DNA of 64,000 bases from RGIG9379 sp031553005 (GCA_031553005.1 JAVBMA010000017.1:5275-69274); one strand, 5' to 3'. Shown: positions 45,320 through 54,485, numbered from the stretch's first letter. Numbers and translations: made by a program. The notes: generated by a model not told the origin, from the letters alone.

Positions 45320-46780
45320 ATGAAAGTAGATTGCTTTATCCCATACCAATCAGCAGAAATAACCGAAAAGATAATCGCTGAATTAAGAAAAGAGCCGGAA
45401 CTGAATAACATATTCGTCCTTTCCTGCAATGAAGTGAATGTTCCCGAAGGGTGTAAAAACATACTGATAGACCACCTCGAAAGCAGCGCTACAATGGAAA
45501 AGATCGCAACATTTGCCGAAACAGAATACATCCTTTTCCAGACTAAAAGCTCAAACCTTCAGTTAGGACAACATGCTATCAGCCGTATGGCAGGGATTGC
45601 AGAGGCGAGCCAGCCCGGAATAGTTTATGCCGACTACTACGCCCTTAAAAATGAAGTCCTCGAAAAATGCCCGCTGATTGATTACCAGTTAGGAAGTATA
45701 CGTGACGATTTTAATTTCGGTTCTCTCCTGCTGATCCAAACAAAGTCGCTGAAACGAGCAGTAGCCGAGACAAAAGAGCAATATCTTTTCGCTGGTTTGT
45801 ATAATATACGCTTAAAAATATCGCAACACGACGAGATTCTTCACTTAAACGAGTTTCTCTATACGGAAGTTGAAAATGATAACCGCACTTCGGGCGAGAA
45901 GCAGTTCGACTACGTAGATCCGAGAAACAGGACAGTACAGATAGAGAAAGAGAAAGCATGCACCGAACATCTGAAAAATATCGGCGCTTATCTGGAACCA
46001 ATATTCCAAAAGGTATCTTTCGATCAATACCAATTTGAATACGAAGCCTCCGTTATCATTCCGGTTAAAAACAGAGTTAAAACCATTGGCGATGCCATCC
46101 GTTCTGTCCTGATACAAAAAACAGAGTTCAAATTCAACCTCATTATTATTGACAATCACTCCACAGACGGAACATCCGGAATAATTGCCCAATATGCCAA
46201 AGAAGACAATCGCGTGATCCATCTTATCCCGAAAAGAGAAGACCTTGGTATCGGAGGATGCTGGAACGAAGGTGTGGAACACCGCCTATGCGGAAAGTTT
46301 GCCGTCCAACTTGATAGTGACGACATTTATAAGGACGAGAATACATTACGCGAAATAGTAAAGGCATTCTACGAACAACAATGCGCTATGGTAATCGGCT
46401 CATATATGATTACCGATTTTAACCTGCAAATGATTCCTCCGGGAATTATCGACCACCGCGAATGGACACCCGAAAACGGCCGGAATAACGCGCTCCGTAT
46501 AAACGGGCTTGGCGCTCCAAGAGCATTTTACACTCCCCTTTTGCGTCAAATAAAAGTACCGAACACAAGCTACGGCGAAGACTATGCTCTCGGGCTGGCA
46601 TTCTCCCGTCACTACCAGATAGGGCGTATCTACGAAATCCTCTATCTGTGCAGGCGTTGGGAAGGCAATTCAGACGCCGCCCTCGATAGCGGAAAACTAA
46701 ATGCAAACAACTCATACAAAGACAAATTGCGCACAATCGAAATATTAGCCCGCCAAAAACAAACCGCTAATATTCCCTAA
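45320..46780 (+). CDS. GT2 family glycosyltransferase, two-part
   Basis: A 486-residue cytosolic protein. The second half (from about 235) is a GT-A domain: ASVIIPVKNRVKTIGDAIRSVL, IIIDNHSTDGT, and the metal motif LDSDD (about 330). The first half (1-230) resembles a second, altered GT-A fold (VDCFIPYQSAEITEKIIAEL) without a clear DxD. The donor sugar is unknown. It is encoded between the amidase-like gene and the DUF4922 gene on the same strand, which suggests joint work on a surface or wall polymer. Confidence 0.87.
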   Translation: MKVDCFIPYQSAEITEKIIAELRKEPELNNIFVLSCNEVNVPEGCKNILIDHLESSATMEKIATFAETEYILFQTKSSNLQLGQHAISRMAGIAEASQPGIVYADYYALKNEVLEKCPLIDYQLGSIRDDFNFGSLLLIQTKSLKRAVAETKEQYLFAGLYNIRLKISQHDEILHLNEFLYTEVENDNRTSGEKQFDYVDPRNRTVQIEKEKACTEHLKNIGAYLEPIFQKVSFDQYQFEYEASVIIPVKNRVKTIGDAIRSVLIQKTEFKFNLIIIDNHSTDGTSGIIAQYAKEDNRVIHLIPKREDLGIGGCWNEGVEHRLCGKFAVQLDSDDIYKDENTLREIVKAFYEQQCAMVIGSYMITDFNLQMIPPGIIDHREWTPENGRNNALRINGLGAPRAFYTPLLRQIKVPNTSYGEDYALGLAFSRHYQIGRIYEILYLCRRWEGNSDAALDSGKLNANNSYKDKLRTIEILARQKQTANIP

Positions 46781-46842
46781 AACTTTCAATTCTCACTTTT
46801 CAACTTATTTAATCTCTCAATTTTCACCTTTTACTTTTTAAC
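46781..46842 (-). repeat. Reverse-direction heptamer-like array
   Basis: Plus-strand pyrimidine-rich units close to CTTTCAC or CTTTTCA between two plus-strand genes, about six degenerate copies. Confidence 0.55.
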
Positions 46843-46850
46843 TTATTAAA

Positions 46851-47729
46851 ATGTTTGAAAAACTATACACCGAGCAATTAAACGAATGGCCTTTATTCAA
46901 AGAAAACGTTTTACAATTGAATAACGTCAAAGTAAATTCTTTCGACTTCGGGAATTATGTGATAAAAACACAATACAATCTGGCAAGAATAGTTTCGTCC
47001 AACGCAAAACTCGATGAAAAAACCATTGCCGCCCGAAAATGTTTCCTTTGCCGGGAAAACAGGCCGGCAGTTCAACGGGAAGTCCGGCTGAACGAAAAAT
47101 TTATCGGATTGGTCAACCCTTACCCGATTTTAAAAAAACATTTTACTATCCCCCTTATACAGCACAGCAAACAAGAGATATTACCATATCTGGAAGATAT
47201 GCTGGATTTTGCCGGAATGCTCACCGGTTATATTATTTTCTATAACGGGCCGAAAGCCGGCGCATCTGCTCCCGACCACATGCACTTTCAGGCAACCGGA
47301 AAAAATCAACTTCCACTCGAATCCGAATATCAAAAAACAGGAAAAGAAATATTGACCGAAGTTCCTAATGGAGCGGTAAGTTTGTTGCAGAATTACGGAC
47401 GGAAATGCATACTGATCCAATCTTCGGATAAAAAAATTGTCGATTTGCTTTTTCGTCAAATATATACGCAACTACAATCAGATCTGCGCATTGAAGGAGA
47501 ACCAATGATGAATATCTTCGTCTCTTATGAAAACAGACAGTGGAATTTGTTCATTTTCCCAAGAAAGGCACACCGCCCGTCACAGTTTTTTGCCGAGGGA
47601 AAAGATTATAAAATGATAAGTCCCGGAGCAATTGATATGGCAGGAATTCTTGTATTACCTCGGAAGGAAGATTTTGATTCGATAAGCAAAGAAATTATAT
47701 CAGACATTTTCACCCAAGTGTCTTTATAG
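46851..47729 (+). CDS. DUF4922 protein, HIT-like phosphorylase fold
   Basis: A 292-residue protein that begins MFEKLYTEQLNEWPLFKENVL, typical of DUF4922. It has a cysteine pair CFLC (about 63-66), the stretch GLVNPYPILKKHFTIPLIQHSKQE and a HIT-like active-site triad APDHMHFQA (HxHxQ, about 141-149), as in galactose-1-phosphate uridylyltransferase and ATP adenylyltransferase relatives. So it likely moves or cleaves a nucleotide sugar by a covalent His step. The substrate is unknown; the GT2 neighbour suggests supply of its donor. Confidence 0.83.
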   Translation: MFEKLYTEQLNEWPLFKENVLQLNNVKVNSFDFGNYVIKTQYNLARIVSSNAKLDEKTIAARKCFLCRENRPAVQREVRLNEKFIGLVNPYPILKKHFTIPLIQHSKQEILPYLEDMLDFAGMLTGYIIFYNGPKAGASAPDHMHFQATGKNQLPLESEYQKTGKEILTEVPNGAVSLLQNYGRKCILIQSSDKKIVDLLFRQIYTQLQSDLRIEGEPMMNIFVSYENRQWNLFIFPRKAHRPSQFFAEGKDYKMISPGAIDMAGILVLPRKEDFDSISKEIISDIFTQVSL

Positions 47730-47819
47730 AAGAAAAAAATCTTTTTTATGGAAGATTTCTTTTTTTATGTTTATTTTTGTTTTGTAGCAAAAATTTTCAC
47801 AACCTAAAAAACAATAAAC

Positions 47820-48314
47820 ATGAAAAAAAGTCTTTTACTTATTTCTTTTATTTCCGTCGCTATTTTCGTTTGTTCTTGCGAAAAGCTAACAGGCTCCGAA
47901 TCGGATAATAAATCAGACTCAACATCCTCAGCCAAACTAGTTATAATCAATCCATTGTCAAGAGAAATAAAAATTGACTCAGCTTCCATATCTTGCTACA
48001 AAACAGGCGCTCAAAGATGTGCTCTGGAAATGAAAGTAACCAATATATCTACATCAATTTCGCAAAATATAGTTCTTCGAGTGGGATATTTAAGTTCAAG
48101 GTATCCTATCGCTTATGATAAAGAAGGAAATAAATACACTGCAAATAAATCCAGCCGATATGAACTTCCCCAGCAAATAAAAGTAAAAATAACAATTGAT
48201 GGATTTAATGATTTACCTACTAACCTTGAAGAGTTCACCTACATGAAAATCCCTTTCTCAATTGATGGTAAAAATATAGAATATATAGAATTAAAAAATC
48301 TCAAGATAAAGTAA
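47820..48314 (+). CDS. Predicted lipoprotein
   Basis: A 164-residue protein. Signal peptide with lipobox VCSC (Cys about 20), then a Ser/Asp-rich linker and one compact domain (about 45-164) of beta-strands: AKLVIINPLSREIKI, CALEMKVTNISTSISQNIVLRVGYL. The pattern resembles immunoglobulin-like DUF4352 or FxLYD-type domains in lipoproteins. No enzyme motif. It lies on its own, convergent with rpmA. No better assignment is possible. Confidence 0.72.
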   Translation: MKKSLLLISFISVAIFVCSCEKLTGSESDNKSDSTSSAKLVIINPLSREIKIDSASISCYKTGAQRCALEMKVTNISTSISQNIVLRVGYLSSRYPIAYDKEGNKYTANKSSRYELPQQIKVKITIDGFNDLPTNLEEFTYMKIPFSIDGKNIEYIELKNLKIK

Positions 48315-48406
48315 CCAAGAAATTTTCAATAAAAGCGTGATAAAAATATGCAGTAAAAAACTATGAAATGAAGAGCTTCCTTTATATAGTTTAGGTAACA
48401 AAATAA

Positions 48407-48434
48407 AAAAGGCATCCCGATAAGGATGCCTTTT
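48407..48434. terminator. Bidirectional terminator
   Basis: A perfect 11-bp stem AAAAGGCATCC/GGATGCCTTTT with a 6-nt loop between the lipoprotein and rpmA, which converge here. Confidence 0.85.
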
Positions 48435-48454
48435 AAAATATCTTAGAATAATTC

Positions 48455-48715
48455 TTATTCTGCGAACGGTAAAACAGATACAAATGATTTGTTATCTTTT
48501 TTCTTTCTGAAAGAAACCTGACCAGCCACCAAAGCAAATAATGTATGATCTTTTCCGATACCTACATTTTCTCCTGCATGGTGAGTAGTCCCGCGTTGAC
48601 GAACAATAATACTGCCTGCCTTCGCTGCTTGACCTCCGAATATTTTAACTCCTAGTCGCTTACTTGCTGATTCACGACCGTTCTTGGAACTTCCGACTCC
48701 TTTTTTGTGTGCCAT
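48455..48715 (-). CDS. rpmA: 50S ribosomal protein L27
   Basis: An 86-residue ribosomal protein near the peptidyl-transferase centre. It starts MAHKKGVGSSKNGRES and has the L27 core RLGVKIFGGQ, RQRGT and GKDHTLFAL. Normal length and start; there is no cleaved N-terminal leader of the Firmicutes type. It is 19 nt after rplU, forming the usual pair. Confidence 0.98.
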   Translation of the reverse strand: MAHKKGVGSSKNGRESASKRLGVKIFGGQAAKAGSIIVRQRGTTHHAGENVGIGKDHTLFALVAGQVSFRKKKDNKSFVSVLPFAE

Positions 48716-48734
48716 TTTTCTACAATTTTAAACG

Positions 48735-49046
48735 TTAAGCAACAACTTCATTAATTTTTAATTCGGTCAAAAACTGACGATGACCATTTCTTTTTCTATA
48801 ACCTTTTCTTCTTTTCTTGTGGAAAACAATCACTTTGTCTCCTTTTAAGTGAGAAACAACTTCAGCGGTTACTTTTGCTCCGGCTACAGTCGGCGCTCCG
48901 ATAACTACTTTTCCGTCATTGTCAATCAACAATACTTTTTCAAATTCTACTACAGAACCGCGTTCTGCTTCCAAACGGTGAACGAACAATTTTTGTCCTT
49001 GTTGAACTTTAAATTGTTGCCCCGCAATTTCTACGATAGCGTACAT
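48735..49046 (-). CDS. rplU: 50S ribosomal protein L21
   Basis: A 103-residue ribosomal protein: MYAIVEIAGQQFKVQQGQKL, then VVIGAPTVAGAKV and the closing HKKRRKGYRKRNGHRQ, all as in L21. First gene of the rplU-rpmA unit. The leader (about 75 nt) can pair GTGGT with ACCAC, which may be a regulatory stem; this is a guess. Confidence 0.98.
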   Translation of the reverse strand: MYAIVEIAGQQFKVQQGQKLFVHRLEAERGSVVEFEKVLLIDNDGKVVIGAPTVAGAKVTAEVVSHLKGDKVIVFHKKRRKGYRKRNGHRQFLTELKINEVVA

Positions 49047-49123
49047 TTTAAACTTATACTTTTTAAGTTAGTTCCGGTGGTGGGCGTTCATCCTCTTTTT
49101 ATACCACGAAGGAAAATCGCCGA

Positions 49124-49153
49124 CAAAATTACTAAATTTATTTGAAAAAAAAA
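49124..49153 (-). promoter_or_regulatory. rplU-rpmA promoter
   Basis: Minus strand: TTTT, 18 nt, TAATTTTG (49124-49131), matching the Bacteroidetes consensus closely, about 78 nt before rplU. Confidence 0.55.
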
Positions 49154-49241
49154 CTATTTCCCGCTTTTTGACTATTTTAAATATAAACTTTTACCCTTTT
49201 ATCATAATTTTATCTATGTTTGTCGATACAAAACAATAAAA

Positions 49242-49790
49242 ATGAAAAAAATCGAATTAGCCATATTAGGCCTGACTATCAGCCAATCACCCGATTCTTA
49301 TATTGTCCTTTTGAAAGATAAGGAAGGAGATAAACGACTACCTATTATTGTTGGCTCCAACGAAGCTCAGTCAATTGCCGTGGCAATAGACAACCTGCAC
49401 CCTCCGCGTCCGCTTACGCACGATGCTTTTTTCAACCTTATGGTATACTTTGGAATCGATTTAAAAGAGGTATATATATATGACATCGTAAAAGGGGTTT
49501 TCCATGCCGAAATGCTATGCCAGCAACTGGAGAAAACAGAAAGGCTGGACATACGCTCTTCCGACGCCATCGCTATGGCGTTACGTTTCAACGTTCCTAT
49601 CTACACTAACGAAAAGGTAATGAACGTGGCCGGAGTACTTCCCAATTCAAACGCACACGAAGAAAAAAACGTAGAAAAAAGCATCTTTGAAATGTCGTCC
49701 GAAGAGATAGAAACAGCAATAGAAGATGCAGTAAAGAAAGAGGATTATGAGACAGCCTCGCTGCTAAGGGATATATTGAAACAGAAATAA
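49242..49790 (+). CDS. Bifunctional nuclease (BFN/DUF151) with UVR domain
   Basis: A 182-residue protein. The BFN domain (about 1-135) begins MKKIELAILGLTISQSPDSYIVLL and includes PIIVGSNEAQSIAVAI and RSSDAIAMALRFNVPIYT. A short UVR-type helix pair closes it (about 150-180, EETAIEDAVKKEDYETASLL-like). Plant and bacterial members show DNase and RNase activity in vitro; the in vivo role is open. Divergent from rplU. Followed by an AT-rich hairpin. Confidence 0.88.
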   Translation: MKKIELAILGLTISQSPDSYIVLLKDKEGDKRLPIIVGSNEAQSIAVAIDNLHPPRPLTHDAFFNLMVYFGIDLKEVYIYDIVKGVFHAEMLCQQLEKTERLDIRSSDAIAMALRFNVPIYTNEKVMNVAGVLPNSNAHEEKNVEKSIFEMSSEEIETAIEDAVKKEDYETASLLRDILKQK

Positions 49791-49875
49791 ATTTCAATAA
49801 ATATTTCAAAGCGAATACCATCGGCAAATTAATTGACATATTGACATAATTTCCAATAGCCAGACAATATATCAA

Positions 49876-49919
49876 TTTCTTTTTGATATTTTTTTTGATT
49901 GAAAACAATCAAAAAGAAA
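49876..49919 (+). terminator. Terminator-like AT hairpin
   Basis: A 12-bp inverted repeat (49876-49887 and 49908-49919) with a competing inner stem (TGATTG/CAATCA), 86 nt after the nuclease stop. It may end that transcript. Confidence 0.45.
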
Positions 49920-50132
49920 GATTTTTGACCACCGGAAAACTCTTTTGGTGTAGAACTCACATTTCTATATTAAAATTGGTAGAAAAGAGTGATTTACGCG
50001 GCCTGAATCTTTGCGAAAATTAAGCTAATTTAATCCTTTATTTTCTTGGTTTCTATATTTTTTTCGGGTATTTTTGGGTGTTTTTTCAAAAAAAACAAAA
50101 TTTTACATCACTTTAAATCTAAGTTAAATTAT

Positions 50133-50543
50133 ATGAAACCAACGCACATTGAACACATCGGAATCGCAGTAAAAAGTATTGAAGCATCTCTATCTTATTA
50201 TGAAAACGTTTTAGGTTTAAAATGTTACGCCATCGAAGAGGTAAAAGACCAAAAAGTAAAAACGGCCTTTTTGAAAGTAGGAGAAACCAAAATTGAATTA
50301 TTGGAGCCAACCGATCCGGAAAGTACAATTGCTAAATTCCTTGAAAAAAGAGGAGAAGGTGTTCACCACATCGCCTATGCAGTAGAAGGCTTGGATGAAA
50401 AACTCAAATTGGCAGCAGAAAGAGGTGTTCAACTAATCGACCAAAAACCAAGAAAAGGGGCAGAAGGATTGAATATCGCATTTTTACATCCGAAATCTAC
50501 GGGAGGAGTCCTTACTGAGCTCTGCGAAAATCCGAACAAATAA
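50133..50543 (+). CDS. mce: Methylmalonyl-CoA epimerase
   Basis: Interconverts (R)- and (S)-methylmalonyl-CoA, so that the mutase product can be decarboxylated. The 136-residue VOC-fold protein has the metal ligands His (HIEHIGIAV), His (GVHHIAYAV) and Glu (GVLTELCE). I start at ATG 50133; 29 open codons upstream do not fit. It is the first gene of a decarboxylase operon. Confidence 0.95.
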   Translation: MKPTHIEHIGIAVKSIEASLSYYENVLGLKCYAIEEVKDQKVKTAFLKVGETKIELLEPTDPESTIAKFLEKRGEGVHHIAYAVEGLDEKLKLAAERGVQLIDQKPRKGAEGLNIAFLHPKSTGGVLTELCENPNK

Positions 50544-50604
50544 GCAATCGTGATTACAAAACACGCGAAATAGCAACAAAATACTGGTGTTCAATAAATT
50601 AAAA

Positions 50605-52164
50605 ATGGAAAACGAAGATAAAATCAAGCGCCTTGTAGAACTCCGCATGGAAGCAAAAAAAGGAGGAGGCGCAAAAAGAGTTGAAGCTCAACATGCAAAA
50701 GGAAAATTAACTGCCCGCGAAAGGATAAATGTATTATTGGATGAGGGTAGTTTTGAAGAACTGGACATGTTTGTAACACACCGTTGTACAAACTTCGGCA
50801 TGGATAAGGAAAAATTCCTTGGCGATGGCGTTGTTACAGGCCACGGAACAGTCAACGGACGTCTGGTATATGTCTATGCCCATGACTTCACTGTACTGGG
50901 AGGTTCCCTTTCCGAAACTTTTGCTATGAAAATATGCAAAGTAATGGACCTTGCCATGAAAATGGGAGCTCCTGTCATCGGCATCAACGACTCGGGCGGC
51001 GCACGTATACAGGAAGGCGTAACATCGCTTGCAGGTTATGCTGAAATTTTCCAAAGAAACATTCTTGCCTCAGGTATTGTGCCTCAGATATCCGTTATTT
51101 TCGGCCCTTGCGCCGGAGGTTCCGTTTACTCTCCTGCCCTGACCGATTTTATCATGATGTCAGAAGAAAACAGCTACATGTTTATTACCGGCCCTAAAGT
51201 AGTAAAAGCAGTTACCGGAGAAGATATTTCGGTAGAAGACCTTGGCGGAGCACGTATGCATACGACACAATCGGGAGTAGCCCATTTCGTTGCACCGACC
51301 GAAGAAGAAGGATTGAATACCATCCGCGAATTATTGACTTACCTGCCTCAAAATAATTTAGAAGATGCTCCGGCCATTGAAAACAATGACCCAATCGACA
51401 GAAAAAACGATTTTCTAAACACATTGCTTCCGGAAAACCCGAATCAACCTTACGATATGATGAAAGTTATTAACTCCATCACAGATAACGGTGAGTTTTT
51501 TGAAGTACATGCCAATTATGCTCCGAATATTATTGTCGGGTTTGCCCGTTTTGACGGTGTTTCAACCGGAATCGTAGCCAATCAGCCGGCAAAAATGGCA
51601 GGTATCCTCGACACGGAATCTTCACGCAAAGCAGCCCGTTTCGTTCGTTTCTGCGACGCGTTCAATATCCCTATCCTTACATTAGTGGATGTTCCGGGAT
51701 TCTTGCCGGGTTCCAATCAGGAACAGGCGGGTATCATTCTTCACGGAGCAAAACTTTTATTCGCATACGGCGAAGCTACCGTACCAAGAGTAACCGTAAC
51801 ACTGCGTAAATCTTACGGAGGCGCTCATGACGTAATGAGTTGCAAACAACTCCGCGGAGATTTCAATTACGCATGGCCTACGGCTGAAATCGCCGTAATG
51901 GGCGCCAGTGGAGCTATCGGAGTATTAGAAGGAAAAGAAATCGCAAAAATTGAAGACCCTCAGGCAAAAGCAAAATACATCGAAGAGAAAACAAAAGAAT
52001 ACCAGGATGCATTTGCAAATCCTTACCAAGCAGCATCATTAGGCTATATCGATGACATTATCGAACCTCGCAATACTCGTTTCAGGGTAATACGGGCATT
52101 CAAATCGCTACAGACAAAAAAGCTTGCCAATCCATTGCGTAAACACAACAACATGCCATTATAA
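50605..52164 (+). CDS. mmdA: Methylmalonyl-CoA decarboxylase, carboxyltransferase (alpha) subunit
   Basis: Moves the carboxyl group from (S)-methylmalonyl-CoA to biotin. The 519-residue protein has two crotonase-like halves, with GGSLSETFAMKICK, NDSGGARIQEGV, the oxyanion region PCAGGSVYSPAL and, in the second half, PGFLPGSNQEQAGI and RKSYGGAHDVM. The start ATG at 50605 fits the family; a GTG at 50587 adds six residues. Followed 11 nt later by mmdD. A closely related protein is the propionyl-CoA carboxylase beta chain, but the gamma, biotin and beta subunits next to it point to the decarboxylase. Confidence 0.95.
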   Translation: MENEDKIKRLVELRMEAKKGGGAKRVEAQHAKGKLTARERINVLLDEGSFEELDMFVTHRCTNFGMDKEKFLGDGVVTGHGTVNGRLVYVYAHDFTVLGGSLSETFAMKICKVMDLAMKMGAPVIGINDSGGARIQEGVTSLAGYAEIFQRNILASGIVPQISVIFGPCAGGSVYSPALTDFIMMSEENSYMFITGPKVVKAVTGEDISVEDLGGARMHTTQSGVAHFVAPTEEEGLNTIRELLTYLPQNNLEDAPAIENNDPIDRKNDFLNTLLPENPNQPYDMMKVINSITDNGEFFEVHANYAPNIIVGFARFDGVSTGIVANQPAKMAGILDTESSRKAARFVRFCDAFNIPILTLVDVPGFLPGSNQEQAGIILHGAKLLFAYGEATVPRVTVTLRKSYGGAHDVMSCKQLRGDFNYAWPTAEIAVMGASGAIGVLEGKEIAKIEDPQAKAKYIEEKTKEYQDAFANPYQAASLGYIDDIIEPRNTRFRVIRAFKSLQTKKLANPLRKHNNMPL

Positions 52165-52175
52165 AATAATCGATT

Positions 52176-52505
52176 ATGTTAATTCTTAGTATAAACTGGA
52201 CAAATGCTTTCATCGTAATGTTTTTAGGAATAGCTATTGTATTCACTGTTTTGTGTCTATTGATAGCGCTTCTATATGGCTTTGGTTTTGTCGTAAGCAA
52301 ACTATCCAAAAACGAAGATGAACCGGCAAGCCGGAATGAAGAAGAAAGCCTGGATGTTGTTTCGGGAACCGAGAGTGCTGCTATTGCTATGGCTCTGCAT
52401 CTCTATTATGCTGATATTCATGATGAAGAAAGTGATATTATCACTATCAAAAATATCAATAGCAGATATTCTCCGTGGAATTCAAAAATATATGGTGTTC
52501 AATAA
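52176..52505 (+). CDS. mmdD: Methylmalonyl-CoA decarboxylase, small membrane (gamma/delta, OadG-like) subunit
   Basis: Anchors and joins the subunits of the pump. A 109-residue protein with one membrane helix (about 7-40, TNAFIVMFLGIAIVFTVLCL) and a charged soluble tail, as in OadG. It lies between mmdA and the biotin carrier gene. It shares little sequence with relatives, so the call rests on position and shape. Confidence 0.85.
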   Translation: MLILSINWTNAFIVMFLGIAIVFTVLCLLIALLYGFGFVVSKLSKNEDEPASRNEEESLDVVSGTESAAIAMALHLYYADIHDEESDIITIKNINSRYSPWNSKIYGVQ

Positions 52506-52524
52506 AATTCTTATTACATAAAAA

Positions 52525-52968
52525 ATGAAGAAATTCAAATTTACAATAAACGGTGAGACTTTCGATGTTTCGGTAAACGAAGAAGGCAAAAACGTAGCAG
52601 AAGTTACTGTCAACGGAAAACCATACACCGTGGAGTTTGAAAAAGAAGAAGCACCGGCAAATAAACCGGTAATCCGTAAAACGACTCAAAAAACAAACAG
52701 TTCTAACACTCCGTCACAAGCCAATTCTGCTCCCGCAGCTAAAAATGCGGGAAGCAAAAAAGCAATCAAATCCCCTCTTCCCGGCAGCGTTTTCAAAATT
52801 CCGGTTTCTGTAGGGCAAACGGTAAAACGCGGAGACCTGTTAGTTATAATTGAATCCATGAAAATGGAAAACAATATTCTGGCAGACAGAGATGGTTCCG
52901 TAAAAGCTATTTATGTCCAAATCGGACAAAGTGTTTTGCAAGGCGATGCACTTGTTGATTTGGAGTAA
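52525..52968 (+). CDS. mmdC: Methylmalonyl-CoA decarboxylase, biotin carrier subunit
   Basis: Carries carboxybiotin from MmdA to the membrane pump. The 147-residue protein has an N-terminal part of about 45 residues, a Pro/Ala/Asn/Lys linker (about 50-75) and the C-terminal biotinyl domain (about 78-147) with the biotin lysine in ESMKMENNI. It follows mmdD by 19 nt and precedes mmdB by 24 nt. Confidence 0.95.
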   Translation: MKKFKFTINGETFDVSVNEEGKNVAEVTVNGKPYTVEFEKEEAPANKPVIRKTTQKTNSSNTPSQANSAPAAKNAGSKKAIKSPLPGSVFKIPVSVGQTVKRGDLLVIIESMKMENNILADRDGSVKAIYVQIGQSVLQGDALVDLE

Positions 52969-52992
52969 AACAACTGAAAAAACAAAAGAAAA

Positions 52993-54315
52993 ATGAAAAA
53001 CAAATATTTTTCCCTGCTGATTGTTGCGTTATTTGCTATCATAATGCCACTGTCAGCACAGCATTCTTCGGTTAATGAGCCAATCGCGACTTCGGAGGTT
53101 GTCGCCGAGAACATTCTTGCAAATGACCAACCCGAAGCCGACCTTAGCATTAGTGAAGGTATATCTGGTTTCTTGGAAAGTACCGGATTCGCGCTAATCG
53201 CAGATAACTGGAAAATCCTTGTCATGTTGGTTGTTGGATGCATTCTGTTATATCTCGCTATCGTAAAGAAATTCGAACCACTACTTTTACTTCCGATTGC
53301 ATTCGGGATGCTTTTGACAAATTTGCCCGGCGCAGGAATCTATAATGCCGAATTATTTGCCGGAGGTCATGTTCATTGGGACATTTTTGTAGATAAAGCC
53401 GGATTGCTCGACTATCTCTACCTAGGTGTAAAACTTGGTATTTATCCTTGTCTTATATTTATAGGTGTCGGAGCGATGACCGATTTCGGACCGCTAATTG
53501 CCAATCCTAAGAGCTTGTTATTGGGAGCTGCCGCCCAACTCGGTATCTTTTCAACCTACCTGGGAGCAATTGCCGTAGGATTTCTTCCTCACGAAGCAGG
53601 TTCTATCGGTATTATCGGAGGAGCAGATGGCCCGACCGCTATCTATCTGACTTCCAAATTAGCGCCTCACTTATTAGGTCCTATCGCAGTTGCAGCATAC
53701 TCTTATATGGCACTGGTTCCGGTAATTCAACCGCCAATCATGAAGTTCCTTACAACAAAGAAAGAGCGTGAAATAGAGATGAAACAACTTCGTTCGGTTT
53801 CCAAAACCGAAAAAGTTATTTTCCCGATTCTGGTTACGATTATCGTTTCATTGCTTTTACCGTCAGCAGCAACTCTGATCGGTTCGCTTATGCTCGGAAA
53901 CCTAATGCGTGAATGCGGAGTAACTGAACGCTTGGCTAAAACAGTACAAAATGAGTTGATGAACATCGTAACTATATTCTTGGGAATCACCGTAGGAGCA
54001 ACCGCTACTGCCGACAACTTCCTGAATGCAAGCACTCTTTTAATCTTATGCATGGGTATCGTTGCTTTCGGATTAGGAACTGCAGGAGGTGTACTTCTTG
54101 CTAAATTAATGAACGTCTTCAGCAAAGAAAAGATTAACCCGTTGATTGGTTCTGCCGGAGTTTCTGCTGTTCCGATGGCAGCCCGTGTCTCACAAGTCGT
54201 AGGACAAGAGGCAAATCCGGGCAACTTCCTGCTTATGCACGCCATGGGTCCAAACGTAGCCGGAGTAATCGGCTCCGCTGTTGCGGCGGGGATATTGCTG
54301 AGCATGCTCGGTTAA
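52993..54315 (+). CDS. mmdB: Methylmalonyl-CoA decarboxylase, Na+-pump (beta) subunit
   Basis: Inner-membrane pump that decarboxylates carboxybiotin and exports Na+. The 440-residue protein has many membrane helices and the OadB/MmdB core IIGGADGPTAIYLTSKLAP (about 210-230) and AGVSAVPMAARVSQVVG (about 388-404). The N-terminus begins with a signal-like helix (MKNKYFSLLIVALFAII) and a ~45-residue soluble stretch before the first core helix, longer than in classical OadB. Last gene of the operon; a heptamer array and a terminator (54451) follow. Confidence 0.95.
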   Translation: MKNKYFSLLIVALFAIIMPLSAQHSSVNEPIATSEVVAENILANDQPEADLSISEGISGFLESTGFALIADNWKILVMLVVGCILLYLAIVKKFEPLLLLPIAFGMLLTNLPGAGIYNAELFAGGHVHWDIFVDKAGLLDYLYLGVKLGIYPCLIFIGVGAMTDFGPLIANPKSLLLGAAAQLGIFSTYLGAIAVGFLPHEAGSIGIIGGADGPTAIYLTSKLAPHLLGPIAVAAYSYMALVPVIQPPIMKFLTTKKEREIEMKQLRSVSKTEKVIFPILVTIIVSLLLPSAATLIGSLMLGNLMRECGVTERLAKTVQNELMNIVTIFLGITVGATATADNFLNASTLLILCMGIVAFGLGTAGGVLLAKLMNVFSKEKINPLIGSAGVSAVPMAARVSQVVGQEANPGNFLLMHAMGPNVAGVIGSAVAAGILLSMLG

Positions 54316-54316
54316 A

Positions 54317-54370
54317 TAGGTGAAAGGTGAGAAGTGAAATGTGAAAGTTTAGAAGTTAAAGGTGAAAGTT
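54317..54370 (+). repeat. GTGAAAG-type heptamer array after mmdB
   Basis: About seven degenerate units just after the mmdB stop (54313-54315), in the same direction as the gene. Confidence 0.7.
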
Positions 54371-54450
54371 TTATATATGCTAAAAAAATATTTTATAAAA
54401 TGTTTTGAAAGCTGTTATTTATATATATAACATACATATATGGAAAGAGA

Positions 54451-54485
54451 AAAGCTTACTGAGATTGATTTCAGTAAGCTTTTTT
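54451..54485 (+). terminator. mmd operon terminator
   Basis: A perfect 11-bp stem (AAGCTTACTGA/TCAGTAAGCTT, 54452-54462 and 54471-54481) with an 8-nt loop and a T run. Confidence 0.85.

Noticed and set aside
50046..50132. Longer start of methylmalonyl-CoA epimerase
   Set aside because: The added residues are unlike the family and come from AT-rich leader. ATG 50133 gives the standard MKPTHIEHIGIAV start.
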